A stretch of 64,000 nt of DNA from an uncultured Aquimarina sp. (GTDB lineage: Bacteria; Bacteroidota; Bacteroidia; Flavobacteriales; Flavobacteriaceae), in contig CANMLS010000030.1 in assembly GCA_947498785.1 (NCBI GenBank), positions 1-64,000 on the forward strand, read 5' to 3'. Both the position numbers and the translations under genes were made by a program. The notes beneath the pieces are model-generated. The model made no database searches and had not been told where the DNA came from. It saw only the letters and a program-made list of their open reading frames with translations. Within the stretch, counting starts at the first letter, position 1. Every line of letters begins with the position of its first letter. Of the stretch, positions 35,432-44,821 are shown in pieces.

Positions 35432-36154
35432 ACAATGATCCCAAATAGAATCCGATGGAGGAGGAGCAATTATTGTAAGTGATTCTTTTTTTACTGGGTG
35501 TATAAATGTAAGTTTTCTTGCATGTAGATGTATACTTCCATCTTTATTACTACGATCTGCACCATATTTCAAATCCCCTTTTATTATTGACCCAATACTA
35601 GATAGTTGTGATCGTATTTGATGATGACGTCCTGTATGAAGATCAATTTCTAAAAGATAATAACGATCTAGTTTTTTAATCATTTTGTACTCTAAAATTG
35701 CTTTTTTACTATCAGGAACTTCGTTAATGTGAGCGTATGATTTATTCTGTTTGGGATTTCTTTTTAACCAATGTATTAGCGTATCTTTTTCTTTTGGAGG
35801 TTGTTTTTTTACAACAGCCCAGTATGTTTTTTGAGCTTCTTTATTTGCAAATAATTTATTAAGCCTAGGTAAAGCTTTACTTGTTCTTGCAAATACTACA
35901 ATACCACTAGTGGGTCTATCTAATCGATGTACTACACCTAGATATACAGCTCCTGATTTATTATATTTCTCAGCAATATATTCTTTAACGACTTCACTAA
36001 GAGGTATGTCACCAGTTTTATCACCTTGTACAATATCTCCCGAACGTTTATTGACAATAATGATATGATTGTCTTCATAGAGAATTTGAAGATTTGATTT
36101 ATTCGAAAGAGTTTTTTTTTGCAAAGTTTTAGATGATAAAAATTTTTCGTTCAC
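35426..36154 (-). CDS. RluA-family pseudouridine synthase
   Basis: 242 residues. The catalytic Asp is in VHRLDRPTSGIVVFA, and other RluA marks are ILYEDNHIIIVNKRSGD, LIHWLKRN and LHTGRHHQIRSQL. There is no S4 domain, so this resembles the short RluA/TruC-like group that modifies rRNA or tRNA uridines; the exact site is not predictable. The start appears to be GTG at 36154; no ATG is available before the first conserved strand. It begins nine bases after panB ends, so it is the second gene of a panB operon. Confidence 0.87.
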   Translation of the reverse strand: MNEKFLSSKTLQKKTLSNKSNLQILYEDNHIIIVNKRSGDIVQGDKTGDIPLSEVVKEYIAEKYNKSGAVYLGVVHRLDRPTSGIVVFARTSKALPRLNKLFANKEAQKTYWAVVKKQPPKEKDTLIHWLKRNPKQNKSYAHINEVPDSKKAILEYKMIKKLDRYYLLEIDLHTGRHHQIRSQLSSIGSIIKGDLKYGADRSNKDGSIHLHARKLTFIHPVKKESLTIIAPPPSDSIWDHCL

Positions 36155-36163
36155 TATTCAAAT

Positions 36164-36982
36164 TTAATATTGCTCATTCTCATTCGGGAAATCAATAGCT
36201 TTAACATCGGTTACATATTGTTTAAAAGCATTTGTCATCTCTGTGTATAAATCTAAATAACGTCTTAAAAAACGAGGATTGAATTCGTGTGTCATACCTA
36301 ACATATCATGTGTTACCAAAACTTGCCCATCAACACCGTTTCCTGCACCAATTCCGATAATAGGTATGGTAAGGCTTTCTGCAACTTCTTTCGCCAATTT
36401 GGCAGGTACTTTTTCAAGAACAATAGCAAAACATCCTGCTTTTTCAAGCATGAGTGCATCTTCTTTTAACTTTTGAGCTTCTTCTTCCTCTTTTGCTCTT
36501 ACCGTGTATGTACCAAACTTATAAATAGATTGCGGAGTTAATCCAAGATGTCCCATGACTGGGATTCCAGCATTAAGTATTCTCTTTATTGATTCCTTAA
36601 TTTCTTTTCCTCCTTCTAATTTTACAGCATGCCCTCCAGATTCTTTCATTATTCGTATTGCAGAACGCAAAGCTTCTTTTGGGTCACTTTGGTAACTTCC
36701 AAAGGGTAAATCAACAACAATTAGTGCACGGTCGATTGCACGAATAACAGAAGAGGCATGATAGATCATTTGATCCAAAGTAATAGGTAATGTTGTTTCA
36801 TGACCAGCCATTACATTAGATGCAGAATCACCAACAAGAATTACATCAACACCAGCTCCATCAACAATTTTGGCCATTGTATAGTCATATGCGGTTAGCA
36901 TTGATATCTTTTCTCCGTTAGTTTTCATTTCTACTAAGGATTTTACTGTGACCCGTTTGTAATCTTTTTTAGCTGTAGACAT
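36164..36982 (-). CDS. panB: 3-methyl-2-oxobutanoate hydroxymethyltransferase
   Basis: 272 residues, typical PanB length. It adds a hydroxymethyl group from 5,10-methylene-THF to 2-oxoisovalerate, giving ketopantoate for coenzyme A. Seen: KISMLTAYDYTMAKIVDGAG, LVGDSASNVMAGHETTLP (metal ligand Asp), VKLEGG, GIPVMGHLGLTPQS and IIGIGAGNGVDGQVLV. 2-Oxoisovalerate is also the substrate of LeuA, encoded 4 kb away. An inverted repeat TTACC-AATAT-GGTAA (37017-37031) lies upstream of the start. Confidence 0.94.
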   Translation of the reverse strand: MSTAKKDYKRVTVKSLVEMKTNGEKISMLTAYDYTMAKIVDGAGVDVILVGDSASNVMAGHETTLPITLDQMIYHASSVIRAIDRALIVVDLPFGSYQSDPKEALRSAIRIMKESGGHAVKLEGGKEIKESIKRILNAGIPVMGHLGLTPQSIYKFGTYTVRAKEEEEAQKLKEDALMLEKAGCFAIVLEKVPAKLAKEVAESLTIPIIGIGAGNGVDGQVLVTHDMLGMTHEFNPRFLRRYLDLYTEMTNAFKQYVTDVKAIDFPNENEQY

Positions 36983-37139
36983 TTGTGTTATTTTTAAGGA
37001 GTGTAAAAGTAGTGAATTACCAATATGGTAACAAGACTAATCTGCTTTTGATTTTCTTTATAATATCGAAGTTAGAATTATCTATTCCAGAAAATAATTA
37101 AAATCTTACTTTTATATCAATTAAAAAATAAAAGACGTT

Positions 37140-37619
37140 ATGTGTAAATTATCATTATTAATTGTTGTACTATTTTCGTTTAATGCTTTTTCACAAAACA
37201 AAGTAGTTGTAGGTGAAGTAAATAATTATAAAGAAGAAGTAAAACAAACCATTTTAGATTTTTTTGAAGGGTTTCATTCTCGCGATACTCTTAAAATGAA
37301 GAGTACAATGGATAAGAATATAGTAATGCAAACTATTGCCAAGAATAAAAAGGGGGATACCAGAACTGTTAAGACAGATGTAGAAAAATTTGTTTTGGCT
37401 ATTAAAAACAGACCTACCGAACAGAAATGGGAAGAACGATTATTGTCATTTAAAATTGATACAGATGCATTTATTGCAAATGTCTGGACTCCATATGAGT
37501 TTTATGTTAATGATAATTTCAGTCATTGTGGAGTAAATGTATTTCAACTATTCAACGATGGTAAAGATTGGAAAATTATTGCTATTGCAGATACCAGGCA
37601 TCGCGAGGGGTGTAAATAA
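37140..37619 (+). CDS. Exported NTF2-like (SnoaL-type) protein
   Basis: 159 residues with a signal peptide (MCKLSLLIVVLFSFNAFSQ) followed by one cone-shaped alpha+beta domain of the NTF2/SnoaL superfamily: VKQTILDFFEGFHSRDTLKM, then WEERLLSFKIDTDAFIANVW and FQLFNDGKDWKIIAIADTRH. Periplasmic NTF2-like proteins are often annotated as nuclear transport factor 2 family; substrates are rarely known. Single gene between divergent panB and convergent sdaA. Confidence 0.8.
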   Translation: MCKLSLLIVVLFSFNAFSQNKVVVGEVNNYKEEVKQTILDFFEGFHSRDTLKMKSTMDKNIVMQTIAKNKKGDTRTVKTDVEKFVLAIKNRPTEQKWEERLLSFKIDTDAFIANVWTPYEFYVNDNFSHCGVNVFQLFNDGKDWKIIAIADTRHREGCK

Positions 37620-37679
37620 GTATTAGAAAATTGACTAAGAAAGAGCTTTACTATTTTAGACTATTATTGTTATCTAAAT

Positions 37680-39104
37680 TTAACAATCACTTAGACTTAC
37701 CTTAATAGCCAGACCGCCTTCACTTGTTTCTTTGTATTTGGTATTCATATCTTGAGCCGTTTCCCACATCGTTTCGATTACTTTATCCAAAGGAACTTTA
37801 GCATTTGCTGCGTCAGTATCTAATGCCATTTCGCATGCATTAATAGCTTTTATAGCACCCATAGCATTTCGTTCTATACAAGGAACCTGTACCAAACCAC
37901 CTATAGGGTCACAAGTTAATCCCAAATGATGTTCCATAGCAATTTCACTAGCCATAAGTACTTGTTCAGGAGTTCCTCCCATCAATTCGGTTAATGCTCC
38001 AGCTGCCATTGCAGAAGAAACACCAATTTCTGCTTGACAACCTCCCATTGCTGCAGAAATAGTAGCACCTTTTTTAAATAGACTTCCGATTTCACCCGCT
38101 ACGAGCATAAATTGTTTTACATCATCAAAATTAGCGTCGTGATTTTCGATAACCATATAATACATCATAACTGCTGGAATAACACCAGCACTTCCATTAG
38201 TAGGCGCAGTTACAACTCTTCCTAAAGAGGCATTTACTTCATTTACTGCCAACGCAAAACAAGACACCCATTTAAGGATTTGGCGAAATTTTACTTCAGT
38301 ATCTCGAATAGATTCAATCCATTCTGTTGGTGTGCTATAGGGAGTAGTACCTATTAATTTTTTATGAGTATCATAAGCTCTTCTTCTTACATTTAGCCCT
38401 CCTGGTAATGTTCCTTCTGTATGACAACCTATATAGATAGATTCGAGCATTGTATTCCAGATTTGAGCAATTCGTTCATTAATTTCAGTATCACTTCGTA
38501 ATGAACGTTCGTTTTCCAAGACGATTTCAGAGACTTTTTTGTCTTGCGAGGTGCAATATTGAAGTAAATCTGTAGCTTTTTGAATTGGTAGTGGAAAACA
38601 TTGAAAATCTTCAAGCTTTTTCTCTTTTCTTTTTCGTTCTTCTTTTACAACAAATCCACCGCCTATAGAATAAAAAGAAGAAGACATTTTTTTTCCATTA
38701 TTCAATATGGCATGAAATGTCATACCATTAGGATGAAACTCTTTAAATTCTCTATTAAAAATAATTTGGGACGTAGGGTTAAACGATATGCATATTTCAT
38801 TATTAAGAATAAGTTTTTTATCAGTTTTGATTGAATTTATGATTGGAGCAATGGTAGACACGTCTATAGTTTGGGGGTCATAACCGCATAATCCTAAGAT
38901 CACAGCGACATCAGTAGCATGTCCTTTCCCAGTTAGTGATAATGAGCCAAAAAGATCTATTGTGATTCCGCTAACAGCTTCAAATACATTATTGTCTTTT
39001 AACTCTGCGATCCATCTTCTACCTGCACGCCAAGGCCCTAATGTATGTGAACTAGAAGGTCCAACCCCTATTTTTAACATATCAAAAATACTGATACATT
39101 CCAT
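37680..39104 (-). CDS. sdaA: L-serine ammonia-lyase (iron-sulfur type)
   Basis: 474 residues, the single-chain SdaA form. It deaminates L-serine to pyruvate with a 4Fe-4S cluster. The beta domain begins with FDMLKIGVGPSSSHTLGPW; the alpha domain carries APTNGSAGVIPAVMMYY and the cluster cysteines in GGCQAEIGVSSA, LTCDPIGG and VPCIERNA. Length and order match the E. coli enzymes. It stands alone. Confidence 0.95.
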   Translation of the reverse strand: MECISIFDMLKIGVGPSSSHTLGPWRAGRRWIAELKDNNVFEAVSGITIDLFGSLSLTGKGHATDVAVILGLCGYDPQTIDVSTIAPIINSIKTDKKLILNNEICISFNPTSQIIFNREFKEFHPNGMTFHAILNNGKKMSSSFYSIGGGFVVKEERKRKEKKLEDFQCFPLPIQKATDLLQYCTSQDKKVSEIVLENERSLRSDTEINERIAQIWNTMLESIYIGCHTEGTLPGGLNVRRRAYDTHKKLIGTTPYSTPTEWIESIRDTEVKFRQILKWVSCFALAVNEVNASLGRVVTAPTNGSAGVIPAVMMYYMVIENHDANFDDVKQFMLVAGEIGSLFKKGATISAAMGGCQAEIGVSSAMAAGALTELMGGTPEQVLMASEIAMEHHLGLTCDPIGGLVQVPCIERNAMGAIKAINACEMALDTDAANAKVPLDKVIETMWETAQDMNTKYKETSEGGLAIKVSLSDC

Positions 39105-39242
39105 AATCTTAATTATTGATAAAAAATGAGCGGTAAATATAGTTTTTTGATAATAAAAGAGCTTGTTTTTCGTGAAATACTTATTCCTGCTATTTGGTTA
39201 CAGTAAATCACTTGTTTTATACTCTGTAACACCATATTATAA

Positions 39243-39255
39243 TGACATCCTGTCA
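39243..39255. promoter_or_regulatory. Palindrome upstream of dnaK, possible heat-shock operator
   Basis: TGACA-TCC-TGTCA is a perfect 5+5 inverted repeat 80 bp before the dnaK start codon. No CIRCE element (TTAGCACTC/GAGTGCTAA) is present. A factor binding here is inferred from symmetry and position only. Confidence 0.4.
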
Positions 39256-39334
39256 GATTGATTGTAATGGCATAATCATTGACTTAACAGCATTGAATTA
39301 GTACGAATAATAGTATAATAATTTAAATATAAAA

Positions 39335-41251
39335 ATGAGTAAAATAATAGGAATAGACTTAGGGACAACCAACTCTTGTGTTTCTGTAATGGAAGGTAAT
39401 GAGCCTGTAGTAATCCCTAATGCTGAAGGTAAGAGAACTACCCCTTCTGTCATTGCATTTGTAGAAGGAGGAGAAATTAAAGTAGGAGATCCTGCAAAGC
39501 GTCAAGCGGTTACTAATCCAACTAAGACTATCTCTTCGATTAAGAGATTTATGGGAAATAAATTCTCTGAATCTTCAAAAGAAGCCCAAAGAGCAGCTTA
39601 TAAAGTTGTAAAAGGAGATAATGATACGCCACGAGTTGATATTGATGGGCGCTTATATACACCACAAGAATTATCTGCAATGACACTTCAGAAAATGAAG
39701 AAAACAGCAGAAGATTACCTAGGTCAGGATGTCACTAGTGCAGTAATTACTGTACCAGCTTATTTTAATGATGCACAACGTCAGGCTACCAAAGAAGCAG
39801 GAGAGATTGCAGGTCTTAAAGTAGAAAGAATTATCAACGAACCTACAGCAGCAGCATTAGCTTATGGTCTTGATAAAAAAGGTACAGATCAGAAAATCGT
39901 AGTGTTTGATTTTGGAGGAGGTACTCATGATGTTTCTATATTAGAACTAGGAGATGGTGTTTTTGAAGTATTATCTACAGATGGAGATACGCATTTAGGA
40001 GGAGATGATGTAGATCAAAAAATCATTGATTGGTTAGCAGAAGAGTTTAAAAGTGAAGAAAATATGGATCTAAGAGAAGATCCAATGGCTTTACAACGTC
40101 TTAAAGAAGCTGCAGAAAAAGCTAAAATTGAGTTATCATCATCTGCTCAAACTGAAATTAACTTACCATATGTTACTGCTACAGCAAGTGGTCCTAAGCA
40201 CTTGGTAAGAACATTAACAAAAGCAAAGTTTGATCAATTAATAGATGATTTAGTAAAAAGAACGATAGAACCATGTCGTACAGCACTTAAGGCTGCTGGA
40301 TTATCAACTAGTGATATTGATGAAATTATATTAGTAGGAGGATCTACTCGTATTCCTGCTGTACAGGAAGCTGTTGAGAAATTCTTTGGTAAATCACCTA
40401 GTAAAGGAGTGAATCCAGATGAAGTTGTAGCAGTTGGAGCAGCTATCCAAGGAGGAGTATTAACAGGAGATGTTAAAGATGTTTTATTATTAGATGTTAC
40501 TCCACTTTCTTTAGGTATAGAAACAATGGGTAATGTAATGACCAAGCTGATTGAGGCCAATACTACGATTCCTACTAAGAAATCACAAGTATTTTCTACT
40601 GCAGCTGATAACCAACCATCGGTTGAGATTCATGTATTGCAAGGAGAGCGCCCAATGGCTGCAGATAACAAAACGATTGGTCGTTTTCATCTTGATGGAA
40701 TTCCGCCAGCTCAAAGAGGAACTCCGCAAATCGAAGTTACCTTTGATATTGATGCCAATGGTATCATAAAAGTTTCTGCTACAGATAAAGCAACAAATAA
40801 ATCTCAGGATATTCGTATCGAAGCTTCTTCAGGATTGACAGAAGAAGAAATAGAGAAAATGAAGCAGGAAGCTGAAGCTAATGCTGAAGCAGATAAAGCA
40901 GCCAAAGAAACTGCTGATAAGCTTAATGAAGCTGATGGAATGATCTTTCAGACAGAGAAGCAACTTACCGAGTTTGGTGATAAATTATCTGATGATAAGA
41001 AAAAACCAATCGAAGAAGCTTTAGAAGAATTGAAAAAAGCACACGAGACAAAAGATCTTGCTGTTATCCAACCTGCTCTTGATAAAATCAATGAAGCTTG
41101 GAAAGTAGCTAGTGAAGAAATGTACAAAGCTCAGGCCGAAGCACAACAGAATGGACAACCTGGACCTGATGCAGCTTCAGATCAACCTTCTGGTGATAAT
41201 GGTTCTGAAGGAAGTGATGTAGAGGATGTTGATTTTGAAGAAGTAAAGTAG
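39335..41251 (+). CDS. dnaK: Chaperone protein DnaK (Hsp70)
   Basis: 638 residues, standard length. ATPase domain with GIDLGTTNSCVSVMEGNE at the start, phosphate loops IVFDFGGGTHDVSI and ILVGGSTRIPAVQEAV; substrate domain with DVTPLSLGIETMGN and ADNQPSVEIHVLQGER; a helical lid and an acidic tail (EGSDVEDVDFEEVK). The GGGTHDVS variant is normal for Bacteroidota. With DnaJ and GrpE (not in this window) it refolds and disaggregates proteins. Monocistronic, with a strong terminator and a palindrome upstream. Confidence 0.97.
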   Translation: MSKIIGIDLGTTNSCVSVMEGNEPVVIPNAEGKRTTPSVIAFVEGGEIKVGDPAKRQAVTNPTKTISSIKRFMGNKFSESSKEAQRAAYKVVKGDNDTPRVDIDGRLYTPQELSAMTLQKMKKTAEDYLGQDVTSAVITVPAYFNDAQRQATKEAGEIAGLKVERIINEPTAAALAYGLDKKGTDQKIVVFDFGGGTHDVSILELGDGVFEVLSTDGDTHLGGDDVDQKIIDWLAEEFKSEENMDLREDPMALQRLKEAAEKAKIELSSSAQTEINLPYVTATASGPKHLVRTLTKAKFDQLIDDLVKRTIEPCRTALKAAGLSTSDIDEIILVGGSTRIPAVQEAVEKFFGKSPSKGVNPDEVVAVGAAIQGGVLTGDVKDVLLLDVTPLSLGIETMGNVMTKLIEANTTIPTKKSQVFSTAADNQPSVEIHVLQGERPMAADNKTIGRFHLDGIPPAQRGTPQIEVTFDIDANGIIKVSATDKATNKSQDIRIEASSGLTEEEIEKMKQEAEANAEADKAAKETADKLNEADGMIFQTEKQLTEFGDKLSDDKKKPIEEALEELKKAHETKDLAVIQPALDKINEAWKVASEEMYKAQAEAQQNGQPGPDAASDQPSGDNGSEGSDVEDVDFEEVK

Positions 41252-41273
41252 ATTATTCTTATACATAGTGATA

Positions 41274-41308
41274 AAAATGCACAACCATAGGTTGTGCATT
41301 TTTTTTAT
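41274..41308 (+). terminator. Intrinsic terminator of dnaK
   Basis: AAAATGCACAACC (41274-41286) pairs with GGTTGTGCATTTT (41290-41302) around a 3-nt loop and runs into T8. Confidence 0.85.
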
Positions 41309-41469
41309 GCACATTTTTAAATTTAATAGATGTACAGAATAAACAAACAAGTAAAATTTATAGTACAAACTGTAACAATAAGAGAAGAATTTTGTCTATT
41401 TATCAAACATACAATCATTAAAGGAGTCTCATAACAAATCAATTCATTCATTATTTAAAGACGAATCAT

Positions 41470-42204
41470 ATGAAAACAAACAGCAAAATCATCAATTCAC
41501 TATTATTCATTGTGATTGCATTATTTACAATTAATTTGAGCGTTGCTCAAAATAAAATAAACGGTAATGGTAATGTTACTAAGGAAGAAAGAACAATATC
41601 TTCTTTTAATGAGCTTATCGTAAAAGGAGTGTATAATATATACTTAGCACAAGGACAAAAAGAATCTGTTACTGTAGAAGCAGATGAAAATTTACAACAG
41701 GTAGTTACGGTAAAGAACCAAGGTAATACTCTTGTTTTAGGTTGGAAAAAAGGAATGAATGTCAAGAAAAAAACAAAAATGAATGTTTACATAACTTTAA
41801 AGGACTTAAAAAGACTTAAAGTTACCGGAGTTGGAAATGTTAAAACGGCTTCAGAACTTTCTTTGACAGAACTTGATCTAAAAGTTTCAGGAGTAGGAAA
41901 TACATCTTTAAAATTAAACTGTAATAAATTAGAAGGAGAGATTTCTATGGTAGGGATTCTAACCCTTGAAGGAAAAGTTGGAGAAATGAAACTTGATAAT
42001 AATGGAACGGGGGCGTTACGAGCATATAATTTAATTGCACAAAAATTAGAGGTTAATAATTCTGGTATCGGAAAAGTTGAAGTTAATGCAGAAGAAGAAA
42101 TAAGTATCACATCTTCAGGTATTGGAAGTGTTTATTATAAAGGAAATGCCAAAATTAATAAGTTAGATCATAAAGGCATTGGTAAAATCAAAAAGGTAAA
42201 TTAA
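41470..42204 (+). CDS. Exported GIN-domain (DUF2807) protein
   Basis: 244 residues with a signal peptide ending in NLSVAQ. The mature protein is a GIN domain (head GIN, adhesin-like DUF2807): FNELIVKGVYNIYLAQGQ opens it, and a right-handed beta-helix follows with recurring GVGN/GIGK turns (VTGVGNVKT, VSGVGNTSL, NSGIGKVEV, SSGIGSVYY, HKGIGKIKK). These proteins are common in Bacteroidetes and have been proposed to bind carbohydrate or serve as envelope adhesins; function is unproven. Two hairpins follow the gene. Confidence 0.85.
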   Translation: MKTNSKIINSLLFIVIALFTINLSVAQNKINGNGNVTKEERTISSFNELIVKGVYNIYLAQGQKESVTVEADENLQQVVTVKNQGNTLVLGWKKGMNVKKKTKMNVYITLKDLKRLKVTGVGNVKTASELSLTELDLKVSGVGNTSLKLNCNKLEGEISMVGILTLEGKVGEMKLDNNGTGALRAYNLIAQKLEVNNSGIGKVEVNAEEEISITSSGIGSVYYKGNAKINKLDHKGIGKIKKVN

Positions 42205-42213
42205 TTTTAGATT

Positions 42214-42234
42214 TGATAAAAACTGTTTTTATCA
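42214..42234 (+). terminator. Hairpin after the GIN-domain gene
   Basis: TGATAAAAAC (42214-42223) and GTTTTTATCA (42225-42234) form a near-perfect stem ten bases after the stop codon. No T tract follows, so its role as terminator is uncertain. Confidence 0.35.
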
Positions 42235-42260
42235 GGTAGTGTCCAATAAACTGTGTAAAT

Positions 42261-42297
42261 AAAAAATAGGGGGTTTTAAAACCCGCCTATTTTTTTG
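42261..42297. terminator. Bidirectional terminator between convergent genes
   Basis: AAAAAATAGG..GGGTTT pairs with AAACCC.CCTATTTTTT (42261-42296), with A and T runs on both sides, between the GIN-domain gene (+) and ggt (-). Confidence 0.75.
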
Positions 42298-42328
42298 TTG
42301 TTAAAATGATTACAGTAATTATAAAAAA

Positions 42329-44032
42329 CTAGAATCCAACAGCAGTATCATCTCCGCGCTTATCAGCACCTCCTTCTAGGGTACCGTTTGGTAGGGCAAG
42401 TATTCCATCAACTTTACCAATAATTCTTGAAGTTTCTTCATCAATTTTATATCCTTTTTGACTCAAGCTATCTAATAATACAGAGTCAAAAGATTCTGGC
42501 TCAAAGACTACGACATCTGGTAACCATTGATGATGAAAACGAGGAGCATTTACGGCCTCTTGCATGGTCATTCCAAATTCTTCTACATTGAGTATGGTTT
42601 GTAATACAGAGGTAATGATTGTGGATCCTCCAGGAGTACCTACAGACATCCAGAATTTATTATTTTTTTCTACAATAGTAGGAGTCATAGAGCTTAACAT
42701 TCTCTTTTCTGGAGCTATTGCATTGGCTTTTGCGCCAATTAGACCAAACATATTTGGAACTCCAGGTTTAGCACTAAAATCATCCATTTCATTATTTAAA
42801 AACGTTCCAATTTCTGGGGCGTACAACTTAGAACCATATGCTCCATTAAGTGTTATCGTTACAGAGATTGCATTACCAAATTGATCAACAATAGAGTAGT
42901 GGGTGGTTTCATCACTTTCATAACCAGGAATCATCCCACAGTTTATTTCTGATGACGGAGTTGCTTTTTCAAAGCTAAAATCATGCATGCGATCAGTAAG
43001 ATATGGTGCACCAATTAAAGTATCTATAGGTATTTTTGTGAAATCAGGATCGCCAAGATAAAAGCTACGATCTGCATATGCTCTTCGTTCAGCTTCTGTA
43101 ATAACCTGAATCGTTTTAAGTTGGTTATGTCCATATTTAGAAATTTCATATGGTTCTATCATTTTCATGATCTGTGCCAAACAGACACCTCCACTAGATG
43201 GCGGAGACATAGATACAACAGAAAGGTCTTTGTAATTAAATCGTACTGGTTCTCTCCATTTTGCTTCATACATAGACAAATCTTTCATAGTAATAATACC
43301 TCCATTAGATTGTATATGTTCAACTAGTTTTTTACCAGTTTCACCTTCATAGAATTCTGTTTTTCCATTTTTAATAATACGCTTCAGAGTAGCTGCAAGT
43401 TTTATATTTTTGATAGTGTCACCTGCTTTGTAACCTTTTGCATAAAGAATAGTATCTTTATTAACCTCAAAAAACAATTCTTGATACTTATCAAAACGTT
43501 TTTTTTGTTTTTCAGTAACTGTAAAACCACGTTTAGCCAGATCAACTACTGGAGTAAGTATTTCTTCTATTGGTAATGTGCCAAATTTTTCATGTACCGC
43601 AAAAATACCTGCTATTGTTCCAGGAACACCAATTGCCATAGCTCCGACTTGACTTTTTTTGGGTATCGGATCACCATTTTCATCCAGATACATATCTTTA
43701 TAAGCGGCTAGGGGGGCTTTTTCTCTATAATCTAAAGCTCCTGTTTCTCCATCTTCTTTACGATACACCATAAACCCACCACCACCAAGACTTCCAGCAA
43801 AAGGATAGGTTACAGCAAGTGCCATTTCGGTAGCGACCATAGCATCAAAGGCATTACCTCCTTTTTTCATAATAGTAGCACCAATCGTTGAAGCTTCTTT
43901 TCTTGCAGAAACTACCATAGCTTTTTGAGTAATCAAACCTAATACAGGTTCGGTTTCTTTTTGTTGATCAGTACTATTATTTTTACAGGAGAAGAAAAGA
44001 GAGAAGAGTAATAAAAGCAATGTGTGTTTCAT
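42329..44032 (-). CDS. ggt: Gamma-glutamyltransferase, lipoprotein form
   Basis: 567 residues with a lipoprotein signal (LLLFSLFFSC). It is an Ntn-hydrolase precursor: the large-subunit part has GNAFDAMVATEMALAV, GGGGFMVYR and LDYREKAP, and the self-cleavage Thr starts the small subunit at TTHYSIVDQFGNAISVT. LNNEMDDFSAKPG and the GTPGGSTIITSVLQT loop follow. It cleaves or transfers the gamma-glutamyl group of glutathione and related peptides in the periplasm. Monocistronic. Confidence 0.94.
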   Translation of the reverse strand: MKHTLLLLLFSLFFSCKNNSTDQQKETEPVLGLITQKAMVVSARKEASTIGATIMKKGGNAFDAMVATEMALAVTYPFAGSLGGGGFMVYRKEDGETGALDYREKAPLAAYKDMYLDENGDPIPKKSQVGAMAIGVPGTIAGIFAVHEKFGTLPIEEILTPVVDLAKRGFTVTEKQKKRFDKYQELFFEVNKDTILYAKGYKAGDTIKNIKLAATLKRIIKNGKTEFYEGETGKKLVEHIQSNGGIITMKDLSMYEAKWREPVRFNYKDLSVVSMSPPSSGGVCLAQIMKMIEPYEISKYGHNQLKTIQVITEAERRAYADRSFYLGDPDFTKIPIDTLIGAPYLTDRMHDFSFEKATPSSEINCGMIPGYESDETTHYSIVDQFGNAISVTITLNGAYGSKLYAPEIGTFLNNEMDDFSAKPGVPNMFGLIGAKANAIAPEKRMLSSMTPTIVEKNNKFWMSVGTPGGSTIITSVLQTILNVEEFGMTMQEAVNAPRFHHQWLPDVVVFEPESFDSVLLDSLSQKGYKIDEETSRIIGKVDGILALPNGTLEGGADKRGDDTAVGF

Positions 44033-44113
44033 GGGGTATAGTTTTTAGATATTATTTTAACCATTGTTAATACACTAGTAAGGAAGATTTGATACTTTGA
44101 CTATAGTGTTTAA

Positions 44114-44698
44114 TTACAATATTTTCATTTCATTTTCAGTGTACATTTTGAGTTCTTCAAAAAATAAACGAAACTCTTCATCAAAATCCGAATAATAAAA
44201 CTCTAGTTCATTTACTGCCAGATCCATTCTGGATTTGTTTTTTGTTCTTCTATTCATACCAGATAAAGCACTTCCTATCCCTTCAATAGAAGCATAACTA
44301 AGCAACCAATTGTCCTTAATCATATAGGGTAAAAAATTTTGAATTTGTTTGGGTAAAACTAAATGATATTCATGAAGCAATTCATAAAAGGAGGCTGTAT
44401 ACTCTTCTAAAGGAATTTCAGAATAGTCAGCCCAATTATTAGCCAAAAAATGATCATAAAGAATATCTACAATTACAGTACTATAGTGTCTGTATTTAGG
44501 AAATAGTCGAGACACGCTTTTTTTTACAACAGGATGAGTATCGGTATAAAAATCAATTTTACGATGTAGTGTAATTCCCTGTTGAATACGATTTGGATAG
44601 TTTAGATATTTTTTTCCTTTAACAGAATCAGCAATAAAATTACCTATTTTAAGCTCTGGATCTTCTCCAGAAAGATAAATATGGGCTAGAAAGTTCAT
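44114..44698 (-). CDS. acpH: Acyl carrier protein phosphodiesterase-like protein (AcpH/DUF479)
   Basis: 194 residues, the size of E. coli AcpH (193). Seen: MNFLAHIYLSGEDPELKIGN at the start, then ADSVKG, LHRKIDFYTDTHP and a DILYDHFLANNW metal-site region typical of this HD-like family. AcpH removes the phosphopantetheine arm from acyl carrier protein. In Bacteroidota the same domain is annotated this way without direct proof. It stands 124 bp from the divergent glmM. Confidence 0.85.
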   Translation of the reverse strand: MNFLAHIYLSGEDPELKIGNFIADSVKGKKYLNYPNRIQQGITLHRKIDFYTDTHPVVKKSVSRLFPKYRHYSTVIVDILYDHFLANNWADYSEIPLEEYTASFYELLHEYHLVLPKQIQNFLPYMIKDNWLLSYASIEGIGSALSGMNRRTKNKSRMDLAVNELEFYYSDFDEEFRLFFEELKMYTENEMKIL

Positions 44699-44761
44699 TA
44701 TGGAAATTTACAATTTTTTGGAAAGTTAATATTGTTTTTTTTGTAAATTTTAATTCTAAAG

Positions 44762-44792
44762 TTGTGGTAGTCTGCCGTAGCTCGTACATTTA
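44762..44792 (+). promoter_or_regulatory. Probable promoter of glmM
   Basis: TTG (44762-44764), 20 nt, then TACATTTA (44785-44792), one base off the TANNTTTG consensus. Predicted leader is about 25 nt. Confidence 0.4.
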
Positions 44793-44821
44793 CATTAAAA
44801 AATATACAATCTGTTATACAT

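Noticed and set aside
39335..41251. GGGTHDVS in DnaK as a damaged phosphate loop (usual GGGTFDVS)
   Set aside because: As far as I recall His at this place is normal in Bacteroidota DnaK, so it is not a defect.
44114..44698. Divergent acpH-glmM pair as a functional unit
   Set aside because: Only a shared 124-bp intergenic region links them; I see no common site or pathway reason beyond both serving general metabolism.
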